From Candidatus Bathyarchaeota archaeon (GTDB lineage: Archaea; Thermoproteota; CALKCG01; B24; DRYS01): a DNA stretch of 64,000 bases. The stretch spans positions 62,001 to 126,000 of the forward strand of contig JAGTQC010000001.1 in the NCBI GenBank assembly GCA_018396535.1, in the 5' to 3' direction. This document shows positions 9,844-18,687 of the stretch, piece by piece. The position numbers were made by a program, and so were the translations under genes. Numbering within the stretch: the first letter of the stretch is position 1; every line of letters starts with the position of its first letter. The notes below the pieces were generated by a model. The model was not told where the DNA came from. It saw nothing but the letters and a program-made list of their open reading frames with translations, and ran no database searches.

Positions 9844-10305
9844 ATGGTTATATGCATGTTTAGGTTATCCTGTAAGTCTATGATGTTTAGGGTTATCTCG
9901 AAGGGTCGTGTAAAATCTCCCTGGATATTCCATCTTAATACTGGATCGTGTAATGGTTGTGATATCGAGATAGTTGCCGCCTTTGCTCCTCGTTATGATC
10001 TTGAACGTTTTGGCTGCCTACTCGTCGGTTCACCACGTCATGCTGATGTACTACTAGTTACTGGGCCGGTTACTCGTCAGATGCTACCCCGTTTGATTAG
10101 GGTTTATGAGCAGATCCCTGAGCCTAAGGTTGTCGTTGCTGTAGGTACATGCGCTTCCTCGGGAAGCCCGTTTCTAGGTAGCGAGATGGTTGAGGGGCCG
10201 GTTGATAGAATAATACCGGTTGATGTATATGTTATAGGATGCCCACCTAGACCTGAAGCGATAGTTAAAGGTGTTGTTACAGCTGTGAAGAGTAAGTTTA
10301 GGTGA
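9844..10305 (+). CDS. Group 4 [NiFe]-hydrogenase small subunit (NuoB/HyfI-like)
   Basis: GSCNGCDIEIVAAFAPRYDLERFG, VGTCASSGSPF and GCPPRPEAI supply the four FeS ligand cysteines. Confidence 0.93.
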   Translation: MVICMFRLSCKSMMFRVISKGRVKSPWIFHLNTGSCNGCDIEIVAAFAPRYDLERFGCLLVGSPRHADVLLVTGPVTRQMLPRLIRVYEQIPEPKVVVAVGTCASSGSPFLGSEMVEGPVDRIIPVDVYVIGCPPRPEAIVKGVVTAVKSKFR

Positions 10306-10312
10306 TCTATGG

Positions 10313-11545
10313 ATGACTGCTGAACGTGACGTAGAGAGAGAGGTTGAGGTGGAGTATACTAGGCTACGTATCCCGTTCGGGCCGATCCATCCAGCTCTTA
10401 AAGAACCTGTTTTACTAAGGGTTTCTGTTAGAGGAGAGGAGGTTGTCGATGTTGATATGGCTTTAGGCCATGTCCATAGAGGTATAGAGCTTCTCGCTGA
10501 GGGGCGAAACCTAATTCAAACACTTTATTTAATCGAGCGTATATGCGGGATCTGCTCCCATAGTCATACAACATGCTTTATCCAGGCATTGGAGGAGATC
10601 GGCGGTATAACACCATCTAAGCGGGCTCTGTATCTTAGGACCTTGATCTTCGAGATGGAAAGAATCCATAGTCATCTCCTACTGCTCGGTGTTATAGCTT
10701 ACGAAATCGGGTTTGATACGCTTTTCATGTTCACATGGCATGTTAGGGAGAAGATTCTCGATCTATTCGAGAAGATTACGGGTAACCGTATTCACCATGC
10801 TATGAATACTATAGGTGGGGTTAGATGGGATTTAACACCTAGGATGGTGGAGGAGATAGATGCTTATATGAGGGAGGTGGAGAAGTCTGTCAAATACATT
10901 CACAACGTCTTTATGGATGGGACTGTTGAGAAAAGAGTCTGTGGTTTAGGAGTTTTAAGCTACGATGATGCTGTGAAGCTATGTGTAGTCGGACCTACGG
11001 CTAGAGGATCCGGGGTGGATATCGATGTACGGAGGGATCACCCATACGCTGCTTACGATGAGCTGAAGAGAGATTTCTCAGTAGTCGTGGAGAGAGGTTG
11101 CGATGTTTACGCTAGGACTGAAGTTCGTATTCTAGAGATTTTCGAATCGATAAATATAATCAGGGCTATCCTAGATAGACTTCCAGATGGACCTATACGT
11201 CCAAAGGAAAACGTCTTTAGGCTTATGAGGGGGATCCCTGAGGGTGAAGCTATATCCCTAGTCGAAGCTCCTAGAGGGGAGCTCCTGTACTTCGTTAAAA
11301 CTGATGGGAGTGGTGGTTTGAAAAGATTAAAGGTGCGTACACCTACATTCTCTAATCTAATAGGTTTAAAGCCTATGCTTATTGGATGCGAGATCGCAGA
11401 TGTACCTGTTATAGTGGCTTCTATAGATCCATGCCTTTCATGTACGAATCGATTAATAGTCATCGACCAGGAGAGGGGTGAATCTAATGTTATCGATGTG
11501 GATAGCCTAAGGCATAGGGTGAGAAGAAGGTGGATGCGGCAGTAG
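10313..11545 (+). CDS. Group 4 [NiFe]-hydrogenase large subunit (NuoD/HyfG-like)
   Basis: Both NiFe-binding motifs are present: ERICGICSHSH and DPCLSCTNR. This argues for a hydrogenase and against a complex I NuoD. Confidence 0.93.
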   Translation: MTAERDVEREVEVEYTRLRIPFGPIHPALKEPVLLRVSVRGEEVVDVDMALGHVHRGIELLAEGRNLIQTLYLIERICGICSHSHTTCFIQALEEIGGITPSKRALYLRTLIFEMERIHSHLLLLGVIAYEIGFDTLFMFTWHVREKILDLFEKITGNRIHHAMNTIGGVRWDLTPRMVEEIDAYMREVEKSVKYIHNVFMDGTVEKRVCGLGVLSYDDAVKLCVVGPTARGSGVDIDVRRDHPYAAYDELKRDFSVVVERGCDVYARTEVRILEIFESINIIRAILDRLPDGPIRPKENVFRLMRGIPEGEAISLVEAPRGELLYFVKTDGSGGLKRLKVRTPTFSNLIGLKPMLIGCEIADVPVIVASIDPCLSCTNRLIVIDQERGESNVIDVDSLRHRVRRRWMRQ

Positions 11546-12480
11546 CGTTCATCACATCCTTCCCATTAGTTCTGGTAGTAAGCCTACTATTTGAGGGTAT
11601 AGATAGGAAGATCCATGCTAGAATGCAAAAGAGGATCGGCCCACCGATTATCCAACCCTTCTACGATTTAATTAAACTATTCAATAAGGAGAGGATTATT
11701 CCTGTAACCGCTTCGACAAGGGTATTCGAGATAATGCCCATGATCGCTGCAGCTGCTTCAATACTAGGAGCATCTATACTCTTATCCAATACTCTTTCTG
11801 GATTAGGTATGATCGGCGATCTTATACTAGTCATGTACCTGCTTGCAATGTCATCCATAGCCTTGATGGTTGGAGGCTTAGCTTCAGGTAACCCGTATGC
11901 TGCGATAGGCTTCTCTAGGAAGATGAGTATGATGATAGCTTACGAGATCCCTATGTTCATCGCTATAATATCGGTAGCGTTCGGTCCACCAGCAGTCTTA
12001 ACTATCGATAGGGTAATAAAGTTTCAAATCAGTACACGTCTACCGTTAGCCGTATCCAGCTTAAGCATGGCTTCCGCAGCTGCGACTCTTCTACTCTGTA
12101 TACCAGCTGCTGCATCAGTTGTTCCATTCGATATACCAGAGGCGAAAACAGAGATCATATACGGCTTTCTAATCGAATATGGAGGCCCCTACCTAGCGTT
12201 AGCTAAGATAGCTAAAGCAGTATCAAACTTTACTCTAACACTACTCGTATCGGTTGTCTTCCTATATATTCCCTCGCTATTGGGGGAGGAGGCTCTAATA
12301 AACCTAGGTATATCCTTATCTATATGTCTAGCAGTATCTCTACTCATAATGTTTGCTACGATAACCGTACCACGTACAATCTTCGCTAGATTGAAGATTG
12401 GGCAGGCTTTTAAATTCTACTGGATGCTTCCGTTAGCATTATCGATCTTATCCATCATCCTATCCGTGATCGGCTTATAG
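11530..12480 (+). CDS. NuoH/HyfC/EchB-like membrane subunit
   Basis: GIDRKIHARMQKRIGPPIIQPFYDLIKLFNKE and PFDIPEAKTEIIYGFLIEYGGPYLAL are NuoH/HyfC signatures. GTG start overlapping the preceding gene. Confidence 0.93.
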   Translation: MDAAVAFITSFPLVLVVSLLFEGIDRKIHARMQKRIGPPIIQPFYDLIKLFNKERIIPVTASTRVFEIMPMIAAAASILGASILLSNTLSGLGMIGDLILVMYLLAMSSIALMVGGLASGNPYAAIGFSRKMSMMIAYEIPMFIAIISVAFGPPAVLTIDRVIKFQISTRLPLAVSSLSMASAAATLLLCIPAAASVVPFDIPEAKTEIIYGFLIEYGGPYLALAKIAKAVSNFTLTLLVSVVFLYIPSLLGEEALINLGISLSICLAVSLLIMFATITVPRTIFARLKIGQAFKFYWMLPLALSILSIILSVIGL

Positions 12481-12828
12481 GTGATCGGGTTGAAGTTTGG
12501 GAAGATGCTTCGTGATGCTCTAAGATCGCTTTTCCGTAAACCCGTTACGGTAGAGTATCTTACTAAACCTGGGAGGATGGTGCCTGTTTCAGAGCGGTTT
12601 AGGGGTAGGTTAACTTATGATAGGGATGCATGTATAGGATGCCTACTTTGTGTAAGAGTCTGTCCTAGCGGTGTAATAGCTTCGACCGAGGATATGAAGG
12701 TAGCCTTTAATATATCTAGATGCATTCTCTGCGGTCAATGTGCTGAGATATGCCCGAAGGAAGCTATTAAGCTGAGCACGCAGTTTGAGATTATAACAGG
12801 TAATAAAAACGGGCTTATCCTTAAGTAA
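12481..12828 (+). CDS. 2x[4Fe-4S] ferredoxin-type subunit (NuoI/HyfH/EchF-like)
   Basis: CIGCLLCVRVCP and CILCGQCAEICP; directly follows the NuoH-like gene. Confidence 0.92.
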   Translation: MIGLKFGKMLRDALRSLFRKPVTVEYLTKPGRMVPVSERFRGRLTYDRDACIGCLLCVRVCPSGVIASTEDMKVAFNISRCILCGQCAEICPKEAIKLSTQFEIITGNKNGLILK

Positions 12829-12876
12829 GTTGGGTAAAGTTTATTAGTTTTCCACTTCCTAATACAGATTAGCTAA

Positions 12877-13386
12877 TTGAGGTTGGAGCATATCTTGCGG
12901 CAGCATGAGATTGTTACTCTATTATTGAGGGGGGTTGTATTTAGGCATACAGAGTATCGATCGCTTGAAGAGTATCTTATCGAAAAGTATAGGTTTAGAA
13001 AGGTTGGGGAGAAGGAGCAGGTTATCCTAGAAAATAGGCATATAATCCCAGCGGATTATAAGAGGATCCTTGATGAGGGAGCTAAGATCCCTGCTATGCT
13101 AGAGGAGTCTGAGAAAAAGTTTTCTGCATTAAAGATATATGAGGGGGAGTATTTGGATGCGAAGGTATACATCTATGTAATGGGGGAGGTTACTCATAGG
13201 GAGGATATGGTTGCAGAGGCTAGCGGTGAGGAGCAGAATCTCGTATACACGTCCATATACCAGTTGATAAAACTTGTTAGTAGCAGCGGGTATGCGCTAC
13301 AGCAGTTAATCGAGCGGCTTACGATCGATTTAGGACTTGATATCAAGTCTAAGGAGTGGGGTTTCCATAGAGGTATGGAAGCCTAG
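12877..13386 (+). CDS. Hypothetical protein at the end of the hydrogenase + strand operon
   Basis: 169-aa ORF with TTG start and charged coding-like composition. No family recognised. Confidence 0.7.
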   Translation: MRLEHILRQHEIVTLLLRGVVFRHTEYRSLEEYLIEKYRFRKVGEKEQVILENRHIIPADYKRILDEGAKIPAMLEESEKKFSALKIYEGEYLDAKVYIYVMGEVTHREDMVAEASGEEQNLVYTSIYQLIKLVSSSGYALQQLIERLTIDLGLDIKSKEWGFHRGMEA

Positions 13387-14891
13387 CCGAATCTGGTATA
13401 GCCTATAAACCTTATGAGGAGGTCTGGGTGTACTCCTATAATTATAGTTGCCATAGCTAGGAGGATCGTGGGTAGCCACATTAATATCGGTACATCACCT
13501 TTAACATCGATGTTTACTCGACTCTTGCCTAGGAAGATTTTGTGGAATGAGCGGATTAGGATTACGCATGATATTACCGCTATACAGATTAGTAGAGCTA
13601 TGATTAGAGATGCTATGATCGAGTTTCCGTAATCGTAGAAGAATTTGTAGGATGCGTTTATAAGGAGTAGCTTCGCATAGAATCCGCTCATCGGTGGGAT
13701 GCCTATTATAGATAGGGCGCATACTATATAGCTTAACGCTGTTTTATTCATTTTTTCAAGAAGACCGCCGAGGAAATCCATATTCGAGCCTCCAGTATTA
13801 AAGTAGACTGAACCTAGACTCAGTATTAACCCGGTTTTTGCTAGTGTGCTATTTATCAGGTAGAATTGCCCGATTATAAAGATCTGTGAATCTGAAGGTG
13901 AGAGTAGGCTTAGGGCGAAGAGGGAGTGCCCATACTCATCTATGCTACAATAGGCGAACATTCTGAAAAAGTCTCTCTGAGAGTATGCCATAAGAGCTCC
14001 GAAGATTATAGATACCAATCCTGTTCCGAGCATTAAAGCTACTATAATACTAGACGGGTAGATTTCGTAGAGTGGAGCGACTAGCCTGTAGAGTGCTAGG
14101 ATTAGGGGGATCGGCTCTATAGCTGTGAAACCGTTAATTATTATCGTAGATGCTGGGAGGGTATCTGGTAGCCAGCCGTGGAATGGGGCGAGCCCGATAT
14201 CTGCACCTAGCCCTACTATGAAACAGGCTACTATAAACATTAGTAGAGGTGGGTTTTCAGCTAGTATCATCCTCTTCTCTATATTACCGAGTAGATGTAG
14301 GATATTCGATTCACCAGTTAAGACGTATATTGTTAAAACACCGATCAAGACAAATAACGCGCTTATAGCTGTTATGATTAGATACTTGAAGGCTGCTTCT
14401 GTCGAATCCTTGATTGGATTATGAGCGACGAGTATTATCGATACACCGATAACCATCTCTACGAATAGGAATATACCGAATAGGTCGTAGGATAGCAGTA
14501 ATCCAAACATGCAGCATAGGAATAGTAGAAGGAAGAAGTTGTATACTCCAGGCTTGAGTCGGCCACCCTTCTCAGCACTCATATTGTAGATCGAGACTAG
14601 GAGGAATAGTATAGCTGTACTCACTAGTGCAGCGATATTTGAAGAATCTGCTCTTAGACCAAGCCCTGTAGTCTCTAGAACTTCACCTATAACACAGTAC
14701 GGGATCATCGCTAATGGTGTAGCTAAGCTTAGAACAGCACTGATTAATAGCAGCATTTTAGCAGTCTTTCTCGAAAACTCCTCTAGGAATTTGAATAGGC
14801 ATGTGAAGAGGCATAGGATACCGGTGAAGAGGGGTACTATTAATGTTAGGAGTGGAAGTAGGGAGTACATTATTCTTTCAGCCACCTCCAT
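13383..14891 (-). CDS. NuoN/MrpD/HyfF-like proton-translocating membrane subunit
   Basis: Multi-TM protein with GLGADIGLAPFHGWLPDTLPASTIIINGFTAIEPI and FRMFAYCSIDEYGH. Confidence 0.9.
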   Translation of the reverse strand: MEVAERIMYSLLPLLTLIVPLFTGILCLFTCLFKFLEEFSRKTAKMLLLISAVLSLATPLAMIPYCVIGEVLETTGLGLRADSSNIAALVSTAILFLLVSIYNMSAEKGGRLKPGVYNFFLLLFLCCMFGLLLSYDLFGIFLFVEMVIGVSIILVAHNPIKDSTEAAFKYLIITAISALFVLIGVLTIYVLTGESNILHLLGNIEKRMILAENPPLLMFIVACFIVGLGADIGLAPFHGWLPDTLPASTIIINGFTAIEPIPLILALYRLVAPLYEIYPSSIIVALMLGTGLVSIIFGALMAYSQRDFFRMFAYCSIDEYGHSLFALSLLSPSDSQIFIIGQFYLINSTLAKTGLILSLGSVYFNTGGSNMDFLGGLLEKMNKTALSYIVCALSIIGIPPMSGFYAKLLLINASYKFFYDYGNSIIASLIIALLICIAVISCVILIRSFHKIFLGKSRVNIDVKGDVPILMWLPTILLAMATIIIGVHPDLLIRFIGYTRFG

Positions 14892-15517
14892 CTGTCGACT
14901 AGTATCGTACCGTGATCTCGATAAGCTTCGATAATCACATATGTCCCCATAGCCGTTACGAATATCATTAGTGTAAGGATGAATGGGACAAGCGTTATCG
15001 GTATTTCTGCTAGTAATGGGAAAAGGGAGTTTTCAGCCATGTTTAGCCCAGCGAGGATTTTAAATGCATCACGCCTAGTGATCATGAGGAGGGTTGAGAA
15101 GGAGAACATAAGTATACAGAAGGATAGGGTTATAATTCTCCCTTCTCGCAGCATCTGAGATTGAAGAATCCATAGGATATAGAGTATAGATATCGATATG
15201 ATTAGCGTAGCTAGCTTCCTAGCTTCGATTAAAGGTTTATCAGCTATATTCTCAGTCTTCGTAACCCCCCAGTAGAGGATTAAAGGTGCTACAACCGCTG
15301 CTGAAAACCACTCTGCAAAAGCAGCGAAGAAGTGTATTAGAGCTTCGATATTCAATCCTATTACTAGATCGATTAGACAACGGGCGAGCGTAGCTGAGCC
15401 TATAGCTATAGCTTGGATGGAGAGAAGCATTATCGTTCTGCGTGTAATATCAGTAAAGCATCCTAAAGCTGTGATGAACGCTGCGATAACTAGAGTTAGA
15501 AGGGATGGGGCTTCCAT
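14870..15517 (-). CDS. HyfE/NuoK-like membrane subunit
   Basis: Multi-TM protein with LAGLNMAENSLFPLL, placed between NuoN- and NuoL-like genes as in Hyf-type loci. Confidence 0.75.
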   Translation of the reverse strand: MEAPSLLTLVIAAFITALGCFTDITRRTIMLLSIQAIAIGSATLARCLIDLVIGLNIEALIHFFAAFAEWFSAAVVAPLILYWGVTKTENIADKPLIEARKLATLIISISILYILWILQSQMLREGRIITLSFCILMFSFSTLLMITRRDAFKILAGLNMAENSLFPLLAEIPITLVPFILTLMIFVTAMGTYVIIEAYRDHGTILVDRWRWLKE

Positions 15518-15520
15518 GAT

Positions 15521-17506
15521 CTATCCCACCAAAACCGCTAACACCGTTATGATTAACGCTCCTAGAGTGAAGGATAGAATAGCGTAGAAATAGTTCTGCC
15601 GTATATCAAAGCATCGCATCCTCTCTGTTAATTTGAAGAATATCGTTGAGAGTGAATAGTATGCTCTATCGATATCTAGTATACTGCGTAGGCTACCGGT
15701 TCTTAAAACCTCAGCTAGAACATGGTAGAAATGGTGAGCTTGAGGATTATCTAGGATACCCGAATCTTCTCCGCAAATGAATGGTTTAACAGCTTCTTCG
15801 CTAATCGCCGCTCTATGAGCTAGTGCTGCTTTCCTAGAGTAGAGTATTATCGAAATGGATAGTGCGAGGAGGATCGCTATGGATATTGATGTGGTAGTCG
15901 GGTTCCAGAAGCCGAGTGTAGTCTCGATAACCCCCTGTTGCAGAGTCATATTGATCGAGAGATCTCCGAGCAGCTGTTTTACAGCTGGTATAACGAGTAG
16001 GTCTAGTAGAGCTGCTGGAGCGATACCGAATACCATTATAGCTGTAGAGAGGATTGTCATCGGGAGGATCATTAGAATAGTAGGGTTTCTAATAGTTAAC
16101 CTGAGAGGGGGTTTAGCAGTTCTACGTATGAAAACTGAGTAGAACATCCTTACCGCAGCTGCAGCATTAAGGATGCAGCCTAGAAAAGCTATGATTATGA
16201 AGAATGAAGCTTTAGCTTCGATTATAGCGTTGAAAACCAGGTATTTTCCTGCAAAATCGCTGAATAAGGGTATCGTCGACATCGATAGAACGCCTATCAG
16301 ACAGTATAGTGTTGTTATAGGCATTAGTTGATAGAGCCCCTCGATATCGTTTATATTATATCTTCCTGTTGCGTAAACTACCGCACCTGCACAGAGGAAG
16401 AGTAGACCAGATGTGAATGCATGCGATATCATTAGGAATAGGGCTGCGACAATGCCTAGGGGGGTAGCTAGGCCTACGGCTATAGCTATATAGCCTAGCC
16501 CGGATATGGTGGTGTAGGCAACTATTCTCTTTAAATCGCTTTCGATAAGAGCGTTTAAGACTCCGATAACCAGTGTGAGTGAACCGATAAGCGATGTGAT
16601 GAAGCCCCATAAATTTATGCTCCCGAATATCGGGTGGATCAGGGATGTGATGGTGGATGATGTATGGGTGTGGAGTATGTTTGAGAAGAAGCGAATGATG
16701 ATATATATGCCAGCTAGGCTTCCACCCTCATGGAAGACAAGTATGGTTGATGTAGGTGCGATAGTCGCATCCGGTAGCCATGTGTGGAGTGGGAATAACA
16801 CCATCTTAGGTAATGCTGTGATTATGAGGAGTAGGAGGATAATATGAGTTATCGGATCGTTCACAGCTATCCTTTGACCAACTACTTGAATTTCCAGCGT
16901 CCCGGTAACCGAGTGGATGATGATCGATGCTACTAATAGCGTTAAGCCGCCTATATGCGTCATTATCAAAGCCTTCATAGCAGCAGATATGGAGAGGTCG
17001 CTTTCACTCCAAAAGGATATAAGTATATATGAGCATAAGCTGATCAACTCCCAGAATATTAGGAGGGTTAGGAGATTATCTGAGAAAAGCATAGCAAGCA
17101 TAGCGCTATTGAATATGAGGATAAAGGGGTATGACCTATTAAACTCCCAGCCAACCTTATATGCTCTATTGTATGGTGAGAGATAGTGTATGTTGTAGGT
17201 GAGAGCTAGTGCTGTGAATAGTGAGGATATGAGAGCTGGGATGAGGGATAGGCAATCTATGTATAAACCTATGTTTATAACGCCGATCGGTAGGTGGATA
17301 GGGATGAGGCTTACTCTGATTATATCATAGCGAACGACAGGGATCAGTGTGGAGATGAGGAGGAGGGAGAGATAGGATGCTAGGATACAGACGGCTTTAG
17401 CTATGCTTACACCAGTCTTCAACAATCTAGCAATGATATACGATAGTAGAGCTACTGTAGATGGTATAAGCATAGCAAGTATAGCCGTGCTTGATGGAGA
17501 TAACAT
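15521..17506 (-). CDS. NuoL/MrpA/HyfB-like membrane subunit
   Basis: LPKMVLFPLHTWLPDATIAPTSTILVFHEGGSLAGIYIIIRF; LKRIVAYTTISGLGYIAIAVGL. Confidence 0.92.
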   Translation of the reverse strand: MLSPSSTAILAMLIPSTVALLSYIIARLLKTGVSIAKAVCILASYLSLLLISTLIPVVRYDIIRVSLIPIHLPIGVINIGLYIDCLSLIPALISSLFTALALTYNIHYLSPYNRAYKVGWEFNRSYPFILIFNSAMLAMLFSDNLLTLLIFWELISLCSYILISFWSESDLSISAAMKALIMTHIGGLTLLVASIIIHSVTGTLEIQVVGQRIAVNDPITHIILLLLIITALPKMVLFPLHTWLPDATIAPTSTILVFHEGGSLAGIYIIIRFFSNILHTHTSSTITSLIHPIFGSINLWGFITSLIGSLTLVIGVLNALIESDLKRIVAYTTISGLGYIAIAVGLATPLGIVAALFLMISHAFTSGLLFLCAGAVVYATGRYNINDIEGLYQLMPITTLYCLIGVLSMSTIPLFSDFAGKYLVFNAIIEAKASFFIIIAFLGCILNAAAAVRMFYSVFIRRTAKPPLRLTIRNPTILMILPMTILSTAIMVFGIAPAALLDLLVIPAVKQLLGDLSINMTLQQGVIETTLGFWNPTTTSISIAILLALSISIILYSRKAALAHRAAISEEAVKPFICGEDSGILDNPQAHHFYHVLAEVLRTGSLRSILDIDRAYYSLSTIFFKLTERMRCFDIRQNYFYAILSFTLGALIITVLAVLVG

Positions 17507-17596
17507 CGTCTCCCACTCTAGCTAAACCAGCAAATTAAGGAAATGTATCTAGGAATTTAAGCTTTTAAGCTATTCTTATACAGATTACGACCCCTT

Positions 17597-18031
17597 TCAT
17601 CTCCTTCTCCACATCGGATGAGTATCCTTAGACCAATCGTCAGGTAGGATAAGCGGCTTCAAGTCTGGATGCCCGTTAAACTCTACTCCGAATAGATCGT
17701 GAACTTCCTGCTCATGTAGCATGGCTCCTGGGATGATATCAGTTATCGTAGGTATGGTATGATCGTTTTGAGGTAGTGTGATACGTAGGGTTACCATGAT
17801 GTTATTCCTGCTTAAATGGTAGAGGATTTCTATACTATCCCCTACTTTAAGCGCTGTTATAGCTGATAGATGTGTAAACCCCTCGTCTACTAGGAGCTTC
17901 ACCGCTTCTCTAAGATCTTCCCGATCTATACGGATGAATATACGATCAGCTCTAGGAGTTGAAAGTTCTAGTATACGATTTCGAAGACGATCCATCAATA
18001 TCATCGCTAAACCTGCTTCTATACCAGACAT
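17597..18031 (-). CDS. NuoC-like (30 kDa) hydrogenase subunit
   Basis: PGAMLHEQEVHDLFGVEFNGHPDLKPLILPDDW, the complex I 30-kDa signature. Confidence 0.9.
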   Translation of the reverse strand: MSGIEAGLAMILMDRLRNRILELSTPRADRIFIRIDREDLREAVKLLVDEGFTHLSAITALKVGDSIEILYHLSRNNIMVTLRITLPQNDHTIPTITDIIPGAMLHEQEVHDLFGVEFNGHPDLKPLILPDDWSKDTHPMWRRR

Positions 18032-18687
18032 CCCTTAACCCTATACATAGTGATTTCTAACTGTAATAAAGTTGTTGCTCTCCAATATCTAGGTTTATGG
18101 TGGTTATACACTATTATTCTCGAATTAGGAGATAGTTTCTCTATTCTCAAGTAGCTTCTATCATCGATTATTCGTTGAATATCTATCCTCAATATCTATG
18201 GTCTTGATTAACGTGTGCTTCGATCCAATCCTTGATGGTAGGGTTAGCATCGTAATTTCTGAAGCTTGGATGAATCCATCGCTATACTTTAGCTATATTT
18301 TACATAAAACTAGGATTGTTAGATTTCACATATTTTGGTTTATTCTTGATTATTGTAACTTTGTTAATTATTTTGAAATTTAGAGTTTATCTAGATTATT
18401 CTAGTGCTGGATTATCTATCATACCTAGCCTGGGCTGTGGATCTACTATATTATCCATCTTATACATGGTTCATGATCTTAAGTGATCAGCCTTAATTGT
18501 TTGATCTAAATGTTTATCTCTATGACTGGGTTTCTATATTCTAGGGTTGATGATGAGTGTTGTATAGTATCTTCTGATATGGTGAGGATGTTGGGAGTCA
18601 TCTGAAACCTTGTTTGATAATCGTTATCTATGGTATACCGTAAAATATATAAATTATGTATTGGAGTATATTGGTAGAGGTGTTTCT

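Noticed and set aside
10313-11545. Interpretation as complex I NuoD
   Set aside because: Both CxxC NiFe-ligand motifs are intact, so a [NiFe]-hydrogenase large subunit fits better.
18032-18687. AT-rich gap before AOR as a possible gene or RNA locus
   Set aside because: Only short ORFs without coding character and no RNA fold recognisable by eye; treated as intergenic/promoter DNA.
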